A stretch of DNA of 35,146 nt from an uncultured Parabacteroides sp. (GCA_910577325.1 CAJTMR010000031.1:1-35146); one strand, 5' to 3'; counted from the stretch's first letter, positions 1-7,424 are shown. Notes: generated by a model from the letters alone, not told the origin. Numbers and translations: made by a program.

Positions 1-310
1 TATTCCCAAAGAATGTGCTTTGTTGTTAACAAAACAATATCATACAATAACCCCCCCCTTCCCAGATCAGGATAAGAAGGACGATTCTTGTCTGCTCCGA
101 CAACCGAGGAGAGTTTTTACAAAAAATATCATTTTGTCATTTTGCAAATACCCCCATACAGCGAGCCTGAAATATAATAATTCATTTGAAACAAGCAAAT
201 TAAAATCGGGGGCTGAGAAGTTGCGTTTAACCGGGAGATGCTGTGTGTTTTAATATATATTTAGTGTTAAAATTCCTGTTTCCCAAGCTTTTTTAGGATC
301 TCATCTCGGA
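1..310. other. Intergenic stretch, no supported gene
   Basis: AT-rich DNA downstream of the regulator, with a short C-run near position 51. A 77-codon open frame at 20-253 has no recognisable domain, signal peptide or ribosome binding site, so I do not call it. I see no convincing hairpin terminator for the regulator, no RNA gene and no complete Bacteroidetes promoter. Confidence 0.5.
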
Positions 311-1371
311 TTAGAAGAATGAATTTTTAATATTCAACCGATAACATAAGCCGGAAATATTTTCGATTGACAACTCCGGAAAATCCTTCAAATCTTTTCG
401 CATACGTTGAATTGTTTGTGTCATAGATTTCCTTATCGCTTGATTCAACTTCTTATTTTCCTCTGTCGATTCATCTTCGTTCAAAGGCCGCCCCAACACA
501 TCTTTACAAAAAACGAGATAACTGACAGCATGATCCGGTGCTTCTAAAAAGCAGGTAAAAGCAAGTAAACGATTTTTTGTCAAGCAGACTTCACAATTCG
601 GGCCTTTTAATCTTCCTGTTTTCTTATTGAAAAAAACATTGGGCGCTATTTCTACCCCCTCCGAAGCATCCGAAGAGATCATTACTGGTATGGGTGTAGC
701 AGGATTAATGTATTCCTTATGACCTATCTTTTTGCGCCGTTGCCATATATACATTGAAACAAGAATACACCACAACAAAATCAACCCCCAGATCAGAGGC
801 ATTCGGCTAATCAAGTAGGAAGAAGAAAACAAAACATACGCCTGCAGTTCTATTCGTTTCGCATCCTGTTTCGGCCCAAACACGACAGGGTACAAAGCAA
901 TTCCTCTTCGGCATACCGTTTCGTTTGAGCAACCGGCCAGGCTGTCACCTTGTGAAAAACATACAGCAGTCCGGGCAATTATCCCTTCATCTCTTAATTG
1001 CTCTTGATAAATACTGTCGAGGGTAAAAGCGCGATTGGGATTTTTGAAAGTCATGAATAGTTGGAAGCTCCATTCTCTTTTATCAATCAAAGCAAGACTG
1101 TTCGCCTGCTCATTTCTTTCATACAGAACTCTTCCTTTTTCAGTTTCAATAACGACAGAGTTCGACCGAAGCTCGGCTTTTGAATCTCCCCAAAACATTT
1201 GTTCGGGTTGCATAAGCGTCTCTTCTTGTTTCACAGACTGCTTAAACAGATAAAAACTCTTTGAACTTCCTCCTTTTTTACGTGTACGGCATATTGGTAA
1301 GACAAAAACATAATCAATATTGTCAAAAAAACGACAATCGAAAGTCTGGCGTCCAATTTGTTGATTTTCAT
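311..1371 (-). pseudogene. Membrane-anchored winged-helix transcriptional regulator, split by a frameshift
   Basis: The C-terminal piece (311-1234, GTG start, 307 residues) has an extracytoplasmic region, a membrane segment (WGLILLWCILVSMYIW) and a C-terminal domain resembling the OmpR/PhoB (Trans_reg_C) fold, ending in an RMRKDLKDFPE...GLCYRLNI pattern. The missing first membrane helix lies upstream in another frame: an ATG at 1371 opens 46 codons with hydrophobic SIVVFLTILIMFLSY and stops at 1231, overlapping the GTG by four bases. Adding one base in the five-A run at 1252-1256 (T on the coding strand) joins both parts into about 353 residues with two membrane segments, as in ToxR-like one-component regulators. 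It is divergent from the NVEALA operon and is its likely regulator. The break may be a real mutation, slippage or a sequencing error; coupled translation of the GTG piece is also possible. Confidence 0.7.
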
Positions 1372-1390
1372 TTCGTTTTATTTAATAGTG

Positions 1391-1421
1391 CAAAGATAAT
1401 CAAAGGATTCATTACGAACAA
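1391..1421 (-). promoter_or_regulatory. Bacteroidetes-type promoter of the regulator
   Basis: On the - strand, TTG (1421-1419) is followed after exactly 20 bases by TATCTTTG (1398-1391), matching the primary sigma-factor pattern TTTG-N19/20-TAnnTTTG. It lies 20 bases before the ATG at 1371. This supports that ATG, not the downstream GTG at 1234, as the original start of the regulator. Confidence 0.65.
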
Positions 1422-1453
1422 TAGGGTAAGGGAGTTTTCAGTCGTTCAGAAAT

Positions 1454-1492
1454 TGTTTCCGACTGTTTCCGGCTGTTTCCAAATTTGTTTCC
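1454..1492 (+). promoter_or_regulatory. Four TGTTTCC direct repeats, candidate operator
   Basis: TGTTTCC occurs at 1454-1460, 1464-1470, 1474-1480 and 1486-1492. The first three are spaced exactly 10 bases apart, about one helical turn, and the fourth 12 bases on. They lie between the two divergent promoters and end 8 bases before the TTG element of the NVEALA promoter. OmpR/PhoB-type regulators bind tandem direct repeats just upstream of the distal promoter element, so the adjacent winged-helix regulator is the natural candidate ligand (inference). Confidence 0.5.
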
Positions 1493-1500
1493 AAAATTAG

Positions 1501-1531
1501 TTGCATGGCTTAACACAAAGAACGACCTTTG
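1501..1531 (+). promoter_or_regulatory. Probable promoter of the first NVEALA operon
   Basis: TTG at 1501-1503, then 20 bases, then GACCTTTG at 1524-1531. This matches TTTG-N20-TAnnTTTG except that the first -7 base is G instead of T. The imperfect -7 box and the adjacent repeats fit a promoter that needs an activator. The predicted mRNA start is about 20 bases before the ATG at 1555. Confidence 0.45.
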
Positions 1532-1554
1532 TCCAAGTAGAAACAGATACGAAA

Positions 1555-1785
1555 ATGAAAAGAAAAACACTTGTAAAACTTATTTTAGCAACAGGCTGCT
1601 TAATCGCAGCATACTGTTTTTCCGGCAACGGGGAAACAACAGATTTAAACAAACTGGCATTCCAGAATATAGAAGCTTTGGCCCAAGGCGAAAATGATGC
1701 GGATGCCAATTGCTTTGGTTGCGGTTCGGTTGATTGCCGAGGTTACAAAGTAGAATACAAAATATCAGGTCTTAGTTTAGAATAA
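1555..1785 (+). CDS. NVEALA-family secreted peptide precursor 1
   Basis: 76 residues. A basic start (MKRK) leads into a hydrophobic helix (about residues 6-22), a short hydrophilic spacer and the family motif NIEALAQ at residues 38-44. If cut after ALA (residue 43), it releases a 33-residue tail beginning with Gln and carrying three cysteines in CFGCGSVDC. The NVEALA domain (PF14055) is known from Bacteroidales, but its function is, to my knowledge, not established. I chose the ATG at 1555 because it gives the typical MKxK start; the frame is also open upstream to a TTG at 1501. The next gene begins 2 bases after the stop, so the two are co-translated. The repeat ladder and promoter upstream suggest control by the divergent regulator. 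Confidence 0.85.
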   Translation: MKRKTLVKLILATGCLIAAYCFSGNGETTDLNKLAFQNIEALAQGENDADANCFGCGSVDCRGYKVEYKISGLSLE

Positions 1786-1787
1786 CC

Positions 1788-2843
1788 GTGAAACGTTTTG
1801 CATACATATTATTAATAGGTATCAGTGCGATAATCTCCTGTACCGATTCCCCAGGTACTCACTATCCCCGATATTCCACTTTTCCCAACGAAAAGGCAAT
1901 AAGTGCGCAGGTTATCGAACTGGATACTGTCTTTAACCGCTACCCATTCCGGGTAGCGGTTAAAGACAGTATGGCTATTGTAATGGATTTGCACAACGCC
2001 GATTACTATTTTCATGCCTTTACATATCCCGCTTGGAAACATATCGTTTCTTTCGGGAAACGGGGGGAAGGGCCTGAAGAAATGCTCTCGGCCGAAACAT
2101 TTCAATTTAATTCCCCAGATTCGATATATGCCCTCGATGCTAATAAAATGCAAATATCGCGCTGGGCTGTCTCGGCAGGAAATCGTTCGGCCACAAGACA
2201 AGAAGTAATACCATTGGATAAAAGTTTGGTTCGTTCTTTGGACTTTTATGCTACAGATTCCTGTTTCCTCATCCCCGACTATTTAGGAGAACACCGTTAT
2301 TGGCAAGTCGACTACAATGGTAAACCTGTCAAAAGCATAGGTAAAATCCCCACTGAAAAAGATTTTGCCCGAGAAAACCATCCGGCACTGGCCCAGGCAT
2401 GGCGTAGCTTTATTGATTACAACCCACACAATGGTATATTGGCAATGGTCACCCAATTAGGAGAATCCATCGAAATATACAATACCAAAGAGAATACCCA
2501 TACCGTATTATACGGTCCGAACGGCGAACCCCAGTTTAAAAGCGTCAAAGGTGAGGGCTTTCCGACCGGAATTATGGGGTTCAGTGACATAAAGGTGACA
2601 GACAAACATATCTATACGGTATTTCATGGCGTTAAGTTCAAAGACAAATTGGCCTCTTACCAACGGGGGGAAAAGCCGGAAGATGGAGGTCGTTACATTT
2701 ATGTATTCGACCTGAAAGGAAATCCCATACAAAAATACATCTTAGACAAACCCATATACGGCATCGATGTAAACGAAAAAACAAAGACGATCATCGCCAC
2801 TTGTGTAGAAAGCGACGAGCCAATCCTGGAATTCAACCTATAA
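1788..2843 (+). CDS. Six-bladed beta-propeller lipoprotein (TolB-like) 1
   Basis: 351 residues, GTG start two bases after the peptide gene. The N-terminus is a lipoprotein signal with lipobox IISC (Cys18). The mature part matches the BF3164/TolB-like six-bladed propeller family common next to NVEALA genes in Bacteroidales: an early VFNRYPFRVAVKD strand, GKRGEGPEE near residue 88 (the conserved G-x-G-P-x-E turn), and regularly spaced strands to a C-terminal EPILEFNL. It is probably anchored in the outer or inner membrane and exposed to the periplasm or outside. The substrate is unknown; binding of the neighbouring peptide is a reasonable guess only. The coding sequence contains a perfect 22-base palindrome at 1924-1972 without breaking the frame. 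Confidence 0.8.
   Translation: MKRFAYILLIGISAIISCTDSPGTHYPRYSTFPNEKAISAQVIELDTVFNRYPFRVAVKDSMAIVMDLHNADYYFHAFTYPAWKHIVSFGKRGEGPEEMLSAETFQFNSPDSIYALDANKMQISRWAVSAGNRSATRQEVIPLDKSLVRSLDFYATDSCFLIPDYLGEHRYWQVDYNGKPVKSIGKIPTEKDFARENHPALAQAWRSFIDYNPHNGILAMVTQLGESIEIYNTKENTHTVLYGPNGEPQFKSVKGEGFPTGIMGFSDIKVTDKHIYTVFHGVKFKDKLASYQRGEKPEDGGRYIYVFDLKGNPIQKYILDKPIYGIDVNEKTKTIIATCVESDEPILEFNL
1924..1972. repeat. Perfect 22-bp inverted repeat inside a coding region
   Basis: The left arm 1924-1945 and right arm 1951-1972 are exact reverse complements around a 5-base loop (attcc). It encodes part of the first propeller blade, so the protein reads through it. No T-run follows, so it is not a normal terminator. 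Confidence 0.9.
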
Positions 2844-2850
2844 CAAGAAA

Positions 2851-3714
2851 ATGAAACAACGACTCTACATATTATCCCTGTTGATTTTGTTAGCCGCTTG
2901 CGGGGAAAACAAGAAAGAGCAATTCGCCCGCCTGGTACAGGAATGGCAAGGAAAAGAGATTGTCTTTCCGCAGGATATGGCCTTCACCCGTTTCGTTACC
3001 GAACCGGTGGAATACCGGATACCCGATGTGGAATACAAAGTGCTGATTTATGTTGATTCAACAGGTTGCACCAGTTGCAAACTGCAACTGCCGAAATGGA
3101 AAGAATTGATTGCCCATGTTGATTCGGCAACCAATGGCGGCATCCCGTTTATCTTCGTCTTCCAGTCGAAGGACGACAAAGAGTTGCGATATATCCTGAA
3201 ACGCGACAACTTCGACCGCCCGGTCTGTATCGACCGGGACAGCCGATTGGACAAGTTGAACCAATTTCTGCAGGATATCACATTCCAGACATTCCTGCTT
3301 GACCGGGACAACAAGGTGAAAGTGATCGGCAATCCGATACATAACTTGGCGGTCAGGGATTTGTATCTAAAACAGATTGCTGGTGTTCAACACAAAGAGA
3401 TATTGGCAAAAACCACCCTCGAACCGGAAAAGAGCGAATACGATTTGGGGACAGTCAAAGAAGGAACAACCAAGAAGCAGACGATCGCAGTCCGGAATAC
3501 CGGAATAACAGTCTTTAAGCTGACAGGTTTCACCACCTCTTGCGACTGCACCGAAGCGACTTGCAACTGGAAAGAACTGCAACCGGGAGAGAGCGGAACG
3601 GTCACGGTCAGCTACGAAGCGGAACAGCCGGGAGATTTCTACCGGACAGTGGAGGTATATGGTAATATCCCGGACAACTCGCTGATGGTGAGTTTTATCG
3701 GGACAGTGAAATAA
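2851..3714 (+). CDS. Thioredoxin-like / DUF1573 lipoprotein
   Basis: 287 residues. A lipoprotein signal with lipobox LAAC (Cys17) is followed by a thioredoxin-like region whose active-site-like motif is GCTSC (Cys73 and Cys76). A second domain from about residue 190 resembles DUF1573, an immunoglobulin-like domain with the typical NTG and TTSCDCT segments and a C-terminal GTVK strand. It starts 7 bases after the propeller stop, so it belongs to the same operon. A periplasm-facing CxxC protein beside Cys-bearing peptides suggests a role in forming or shuffling their disulfides, but this is inferred from position. Thiol-disulfide lipoproteins of this kind also occur alone in Bacteroidales. Confidence 0.8.
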   Translation: MKQRLYILSLLILLAACGENKKEQFARLVQEWQGKEIVFPQDMAFTRFVTEPVEYRIPDVEYKVLIYVDSTGCTSCKLQLPKWKELIAHVDSATNGGIPFIFVFQSKDDKELRYILKRDNFDRPVCIDRDSRLDKLNQFLQDITFQTFLLDRDNKVKVIGNPIHNLAVRDLYLKQIAGVQHKEILAKTTLEPEKSEYDLGTVKEGTTKKQTIAVRNTGITVFKLTGFTTSCDCTEATCNWKELQPGESGTVTVSYEAEQPGDFYRTVEVYGNIPDNSLMVSFIGTVK

Positions 3715-3737
3715 AATAATTAGCGGGAAAAAAGAAA

Positions 3738-3787
3738 GGAGTCTCTGCCTATCGCCTCACAAACTTTAGCAGAAACTCCCGGGCTTT
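3738..3787 (+). terminator. Weak possible terminator after the first peptide operon
   Basis: Arms 3738-3748 and 3769-3779 pair at 10 of 11 positions around a 20-base loop, followed by CGGGCTTTT. The short T-run and large loop make this a weak candidate. The 230 bases between the DUF1573 gene and the second peptide gene hold no other clear feature; a TAAATTTG box near 3834 lacks a partner TTG at the right distance. Confidence 0.35.
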
Positions 3788-3944
3788 TCCTCATTCAATA
3801 ACTAATAAAGAAGGAGGTAACGGAAAAAAGTAGTAAATTTGGAGAAAAGAACAATAGGGTTGGAAATCACCTGTTCCGGGAAATGATACCGGACGAAAGG
3901 TTTCAAAATAAATAAGTATATAATTCCCTAAAAATAACATGAAA

Positions 3945-4175
3945 ATGGGAAAGAAATTTTTCGGTGTTATCGCTTTTGCCGCAATCGCCGTAGCGGCTGG
4001 CTGGAACTACCAGCAGAACAAACAGGAAGTTGAGCTCTCTGACTTGGCATTGGATAATGTCGAAGCACTGGCGCAGCCAGAAAATGCTACTGATTATTGT
4101 GACAATTTTTCAAATATGTCATGCTCCAGCCATGGAGTTGTTTGGGATCAAATGTATCCTGCCTCTTGGTTGTAA
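3945..4175 (+). CDS. NVEALA-family secreted peptide precursor 2
   Basis: 76 residues from the ATG at 3945 (MGKKFFG); an ATG two codons earlier at 3939 is also possible. Order of parts: basic start, hydrophobic helix (about residues 6-20), acidic spacer, NVEALAQ at residues 38-44, then a tail. From this start, the leader through ALA is 43 residues and the tail 33, exactly as in peptide 1, which is why I prefer it. The tail begins QPEN and has two cysteines (CDNFSNMSC) and an aromatic end (WDQMYPASWL). Apart from the leading Q-x-E-N and the Cys region, the two tails share little, as expected of variable mature peptides behind a conserved leader. A strong hairpin follows the gene. Confidence 0.85.
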   Translation: MGKKFFGVIAFAAIAVAAGWNYQQNKQEVELSDLALDNVEALAQPENATDYCDNFSNMSCSSHGVVWDQMYPASWL

Positions 4176-4190
4176 TTTAAAACATTGATA

Positions 4191-4233
4191 TAGAAGGTGC
4201 ACTCCATAAGTAAATGTGCACCTTCTAATTTTA
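4191..4233 (+). terminator. Hairpin terminator or attenuator between peptide 2 and the next lipoprotein
   Basis: Perfect 12-base arms at 4191-4202 and 4216-4227 with a 13-base loop, followed by AATTTTAATT. It lies 15 bases after the peptide stop and 18 bases before the next start. The weak U-tract suggests partial termination or mRNA protection, which would give more peptide than downstream lipoprotein. Confidence 0.55.
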
Positions 4234-4245
4234 ATTAGTAAATAT

Positions 4246-5256
4246 ATGAAAAATATCATATTTCTTTTATTCCTTTTACTAATATCCTGCAAACAGGAAT
4301 CTAAATTATTAGCTCTACCAGAGGAAACTCCTATCACAGGAATAGACTATACAAACGAACTCTATATGAGTTATCCTTTGAGTGTCGACATTATAAAGGA
4401 TAAGTTGTTGATTTTAATGCACAAAAGCGACAACGTATTACATATAGTCGATACTGACAATGGATTGGTGGTCAACAAAATTGGAGTAATGGGTGGCGGT
4501 CCGGGAGAGTTCTTACAGCCAAGATATTTAGGGTATGATCATTCAAATATATACTTATATGACTTAAGGCAAAAGAAAGTTAGGTCTTATAAGTGGAATG
4601 CGATTGAGAAAGGTGAAGATTTACCTAAAATAGAAGGAATTCATCAAAAAGATAAAGATATTACTATTTTAGATGGACAAATTTTGAATGGGAACTATTT
4701 TGTAGGAAACAGTATTCTCGGCTTATCTAAGCCTATAGTTATTTTTGATAAAGAAATGAACGTTGTAAACAATGTAGGAGAGATTCCTGATAGCGAACAT
4801 GAGAATACGGCACTTACAACTTATGGAGGAGTAATAGATTGTTATGAAAATAAGTTTGTCTTTGCGATGTCTTCGTTAGGCTATATAGCTTATTATGAAC
4901 AACGACCGGATGGAAAAAGCAATTTATTATGGGAACATTATCTGGAAGAACCTATGTATAAAGGGAACCAATTGGATATAAAACAATTGAAACTGGCATT
5001 TCCAGACATAAAAATGACAAAAAACTATATTTTCTGTAGTTATTTTGGAGAACGATTGACAAGGGAAAAATTAAAGACTCTTAAACCACGAAATATTTTG
5101 GTTTTTGACCACCAAGGTAATTTATTAAAAAACTTACGATCAAAAAGGAGCTTAGGTAAATTTACCGTTTCCGAAGACGAAAAAACAATCTATGCCGCGA
5201 CCGAAGAACCGGAAGTGGCGATTATACGGTTTGATATTAGCAACCTATTAAAATGA
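4246..5256 (+). CDS. Six-bladed beta-propeller lipoprotein 2
   Basis: 336 residues from the ATG at 4246, chosen because it gives a clean lipoprotein signal with lipobox LISC (Cys15). The frame also extends upstream to a GTG at 4216 inside the hairpin, which would place ten extra residues before the signal. The conserved G-x-G-P-G-E turn (GGGPGEF) near residue 87 and alternating hydrophobic strands place it in the same propeller family as the gene at 1788. It is visibly richer in A and T than its neighbours, which may indicate a different origin. It ends in a 4-base ATGA overlap with the next gene, a sign of translational coupling. The ligand is unknown. Confidence 0.78.
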   Translation: MKNIIFLLFLLLISCKQESKLLALPEETPITGIDYTNELYMSYPLSVDIIKDKLLILMHKSDNVLHIVDTDNGLVVNKIGVMGGGPGEFLQPRYLGYDHSNIYLYDLRQKKVRSYKWNAIEKGEDLPKIEGIHQKDKDITILDGQILNGNYFVGNSILGLSKPIVIFDKEMNVVNNVGEIPDSEHENTALTTYGGVIDCYENKFVFAMSSLGYIAYYEQRPDGKSNLLWEHYLEEPMYKGNQLDIKQLKLAFPDIKMTKNYIFCSYFGERLTREKLKTLKPRNILVFDHQGNLLKNLRSKRSLGKFTVSEDEKTIYAATEEPEVAIIRFDISNLLK

Positions 5257-6353
5257 GTAAAGTTATGAAAATATGGATTCTTTTCTTTTGCCTGCTGTTT
5301 GTGTCTTGTAGTAACCGACAAACGCAATCTTCCGATCATGAAGATTTCTATCGGATAGACTTTCGTCCCTTAGTCAAGAATGAGGCATTGGAAGTGGGTT
5401 TGAATGAATGGGGGACAAATTCCCGATATGTGGAGTTGGAAACCAACGACTCCATCCGGGTCAAATCCATACAAAAAATCATATTGGACGATGATAAATT
5501 GTTGGTGGTCCATCCGAACAAGCTGTCCCTTTTTGACAAGGAGGGGAAATATCGGTATGATATCGGAAAAAAAGGAAATGGGGAAGGAGAATATAAAAGA
5601 ATGTTTGGTGTTGTTTTGCGAAATGACACACTGTTTGTCGTAGAAGGGAATTATGATTTCACACTTTACGACTGGCAAGGGAAATATTTAGGAAAGAGGT
5701 TCCAGCCCAAAATACGGCATACAGTAAATTTCTTCCTCGTTCCCAATACGGACCTATTCTTAGGGCATGTAGATAATTTTACCGGGCAAAAGAAAGTTCG
5801 GTTTGTCTTTTTCCGGGACACAACAGCCATCAAAACGATTCCGGTTACGGAAAAACTCGAACCGGCATCACCAATGGTCGTATATAGCATCCCTACTGAA
5901 ATGAAAGCGTTTGATGGGCTTGTCCCCGCCTTCAAGGAAGCATTCAACGACACGATTTACCAAGTCGATGAGAGCTTGAATTTGGTTCCTTATGCCGTAG
6001 TCGAGTTAGGCAAATACAAGGCGACCAAAGAGGCCATGTTTGCTTGTACGGCCGAACAACTGATGAAAAAATGGGACTTCTTCAACGGCAAAATCGCGCT
6101 TGCTGCAACCGGAGAGAAAGACGGTATCATTTATCTGGCTCACCATGATGTAACTGATCCGTACACTTACAGCTATGACAAAAATGCCAGACAAGCTTTT
6201 TATCAAAAGGTCATCTATCCGGACAATTCTTACGGATTCAAGGAAGGAAGTACTTTCGTACCTCATTTCATATCGACAGACGGAAAATATCTGATCGATT
6301 ATGAAATACCCGAAAATGGGAATCCCCCCGTGATCGTCCTTCTCGAACGTTAA
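5253..6353 (+). CDS. Six-bladed beta-propeller lipoprotein 3
   Basis: 366 residues. The start overlaps the previous stop (ATGA); a second ATG four codons later (5265) gives an equally good signal. The lipobox is LFVSC (Cys19 from the first Met). The mature part has the NSRYVELETND...SIQKI opening and a GKKGNGEGEY turn, features of the Bacteroidales six-bladed propeller proteins (DUF5128/PF17170-like). It differs from the two other propellers in its opening segment and appears to belong to a different subfamily. It is probably a membrane-anchored, periplasm- or surface-exposed binding protein, and shares an operon with the gene before it. Confidence 0.75.
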   Translation: MSKVMKIWILFFCLLFVSCSNRQTQSSDHEDFYRIDFRPLVKNEALEVGLNEWGTNSRYVELETNDSIRVKSIQKIILDDDKLLVVHPNKLSLFDKEGKYRYDIGKKGNGEGEYKRMFGVVLRNDTLFVVEGNYDFTLYDWQGKYLGKRFQPKIRHTVNFFLVPNTDLFLGHVDNFTGQKKVRFVFFRDTTAIKTIPVTEKLEPASPMVVYSIPTEMKAFDGLVPAFKEAFNDTIYQVDESLNLVPYAVVELGKYKATKEAMFACTAEQLMKKWDFFNGKIALAATGEKDGIIYLAHHDVTDPYTYSYDKNARQAFYQKVIYPDNSYGFKEGSTFVPHFISTDGKYLIDYEIPENGNPPVIVLLER

Positions 6354-6372
6354 TAAACAATTCATACCGTCC

Positions 6373-6483
6373 ATGAAAACATGCTTCTTATTCGTGATAG
6401 TAAGTATTCTGACCTCTTGTTCCATGCAAAAGACAAAAGGTATCATAGAAAACGGAAAACTGAAAAGGACATGCGATTTCTAA
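6373..6483 (+). CDS. Putative 36-residue lipoprotein
   Basis: A short frame starting at ATG 6373, 19 bases after the propeller stop. It has a textbook lipoprotein signal: Met-Lys-Thr start, hydrophobic FLFVIVSIL and lipobox LTSC with Cys16. The mature part would be only 21 residues and contains one more Cys near the end. It overlaps the signal peptidase start by 13 bases, as coupled genes do. It may be a true small lipoprotein or the stump of a longer lost one. No family was recognised. Confidence 0.5.
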   Translation: MKTCFLFVIVSILTSCSMQKTKGIIENGKLKRTCDF

Positions 6484-7343
6484 AGAAAATCATCGATTGG
6501 TTACTGAATACGGTTTTGGTTGTTTTCGTTATAACCTGTATCTGGATTTTCTCGCAAGTCTTCCTCCTCGCCTCCTTCCGTATCCCCAGCGACTCGATGG
6601 AACCGGAACTGGTCGAAGGGGATTTCGTGGCGGTCTGGAAACCGACGCTCGGCGCACGGCTGTTCGACCTCAACGCGACGCTGCGGCTGGAGCAGACCGA
6701 GATTCACCGCACACCGGGATTTCGGAAAGCAAAGCGGGGTGATGTGCTGGTCTTCAACTTCCCGCATCCGAACAACTGGAACAAGGTCGAGATGCACATC
6801 CTGAAATATTACATCAAACGGTGTATCGGCTTGCCGGGCGACACGCTCTCCATCCGGGACGGAAGATTCCGGATAAACGGCGTGAGTGGATCGCTCGGAA
6901 ACCTCGATTCGCAGGAACGGATCGGGCGGACATTGCCGGAAGAATTTCCGGACGGTGTCTATAAGGCCTTCCCCTTCGACTCCATCATGGGATGGAATAT
7001 CCAAAATTTCGGACAGCTCTATATTCCTAAAACAGGTGACAAGGTCGAAATGAACCGGAAAAACTACCTGTTGTACCGCAAGCTGATCGCATGGGAACAA
7101 AAAGCGGAAATCAACTATAATGATTCAGCCGTTTTCCTGGACGGCGAACCGATACGGGAATACCGCTTCTTGAAAAACTATTACTTCATGGCAGGCGATA
7201 AAGGCATGAACTCACAGGATTCCCGGTATTGGGGCTTGTTGCCGGAAGAATATATCGTCGGGAAAGCGGCTTTCATCTGGAAGTCGGTCGATCCGTACAC
7301 CGGGCAGTTCCGATGGGATCGGTTCATGAAGAAAATCGAATAA
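6471..7343 (+). CDS. lepB: Signal peptidase I (type I leader peptidase)
   Basis: 290 residues from the ATG at 6471. The frame is open 30 codons further up, but only this start puts the membrane anchor (about residues 12-34) right at the N-terminus. Serine protease S26 motifs are all present: IPSDSMEP with nucleophile Ser42, KRCIGLPGD with general base Lys116, and GDKGMNSQDSRYWG near the end. It cleaves leader peptides on the outer face of the inner membrane. The long segment between the Lys box and the last box is usual for Bacteroidetes enzymes. Its place in the NVEALA island suggests it processes the island's own peptides, whose ALA-Q sequence fits the A-x-A rule (inference). It could instead be one of the general cellular peptidases. 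Confidence 0.92.
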   Translation: MRFLKKIIDWLLNTVLVVFVITCIWIFSQVFLLASFRIPSDSMEPELVEGDFVAVWKPTLGARLFDLNATLRLEQTEIHRTPGFRKAKRGDVLVFNFPHPNNWNKVEMHILKYYIKRCIGLPGDTLSIRDGRFRINGVSGSLGNLDSQERIGRTLPEEFPDGVYKAFPFDSIMGWNIQNFGQLYIPKTGDKVEMNRKNYLLYRKLIAWEQKAEINYNDSAVFLDGEPIREYRFLKNYYFMAGDKGMNSQDSRYWGLLPEEYIVGKAAFIWKSVDPYTGQFRWDRFMKKIE

Positions 7344-7353
7344 AAACCAAATA

Positions 7354-7424
7354 GGCATGGAAATAAAAATACACCGGCATGGAACTGAAATTGCATAGGC
7401 ATGGAATCCGGATTGCACTGGCAT
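7354..7424 (+). repeat. 22-bp tandem repeat around the start codon of the ligase-like gene
   Basis: GGCAT recurs at 7354, 7376, 7398 and 7420, exactly 22 bases apart; the first three units read GGCATGGAA. They contain ATG codons at 7357, 7379 and 7401. Because 22 is not a multiple of three, the ATGs lie in three different frames, and of the two I followed (7357 and 7379), 7357 soon stops while 7379 runs through the gene. Confidence 0.75.

Noticed and set aside
20..253. 77-codon open frame at the window start
   Set aside because: No domain, no signal peptide, no promoter or ribosome binding site; low-complexity AT-rich context.
1231..1371. 46-codon frame as an independent small membrane protein
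   Set aside because: Better explained as the displaced N-terminus of the regulator, since a single-base change joins them and the promoter fits; kept only as an alternative.
1261..1500. 79-codon open frame on the + strand between regulator and peptide gene
   Set aside because: It overlaps the regulator N-terminus, both promoters and the repeat ladder; the encoded residues look random.
1924..1972. Palindrome as an intrinsic terminator
   Set aside because: It lies inside a coding region with no T-run on either side.
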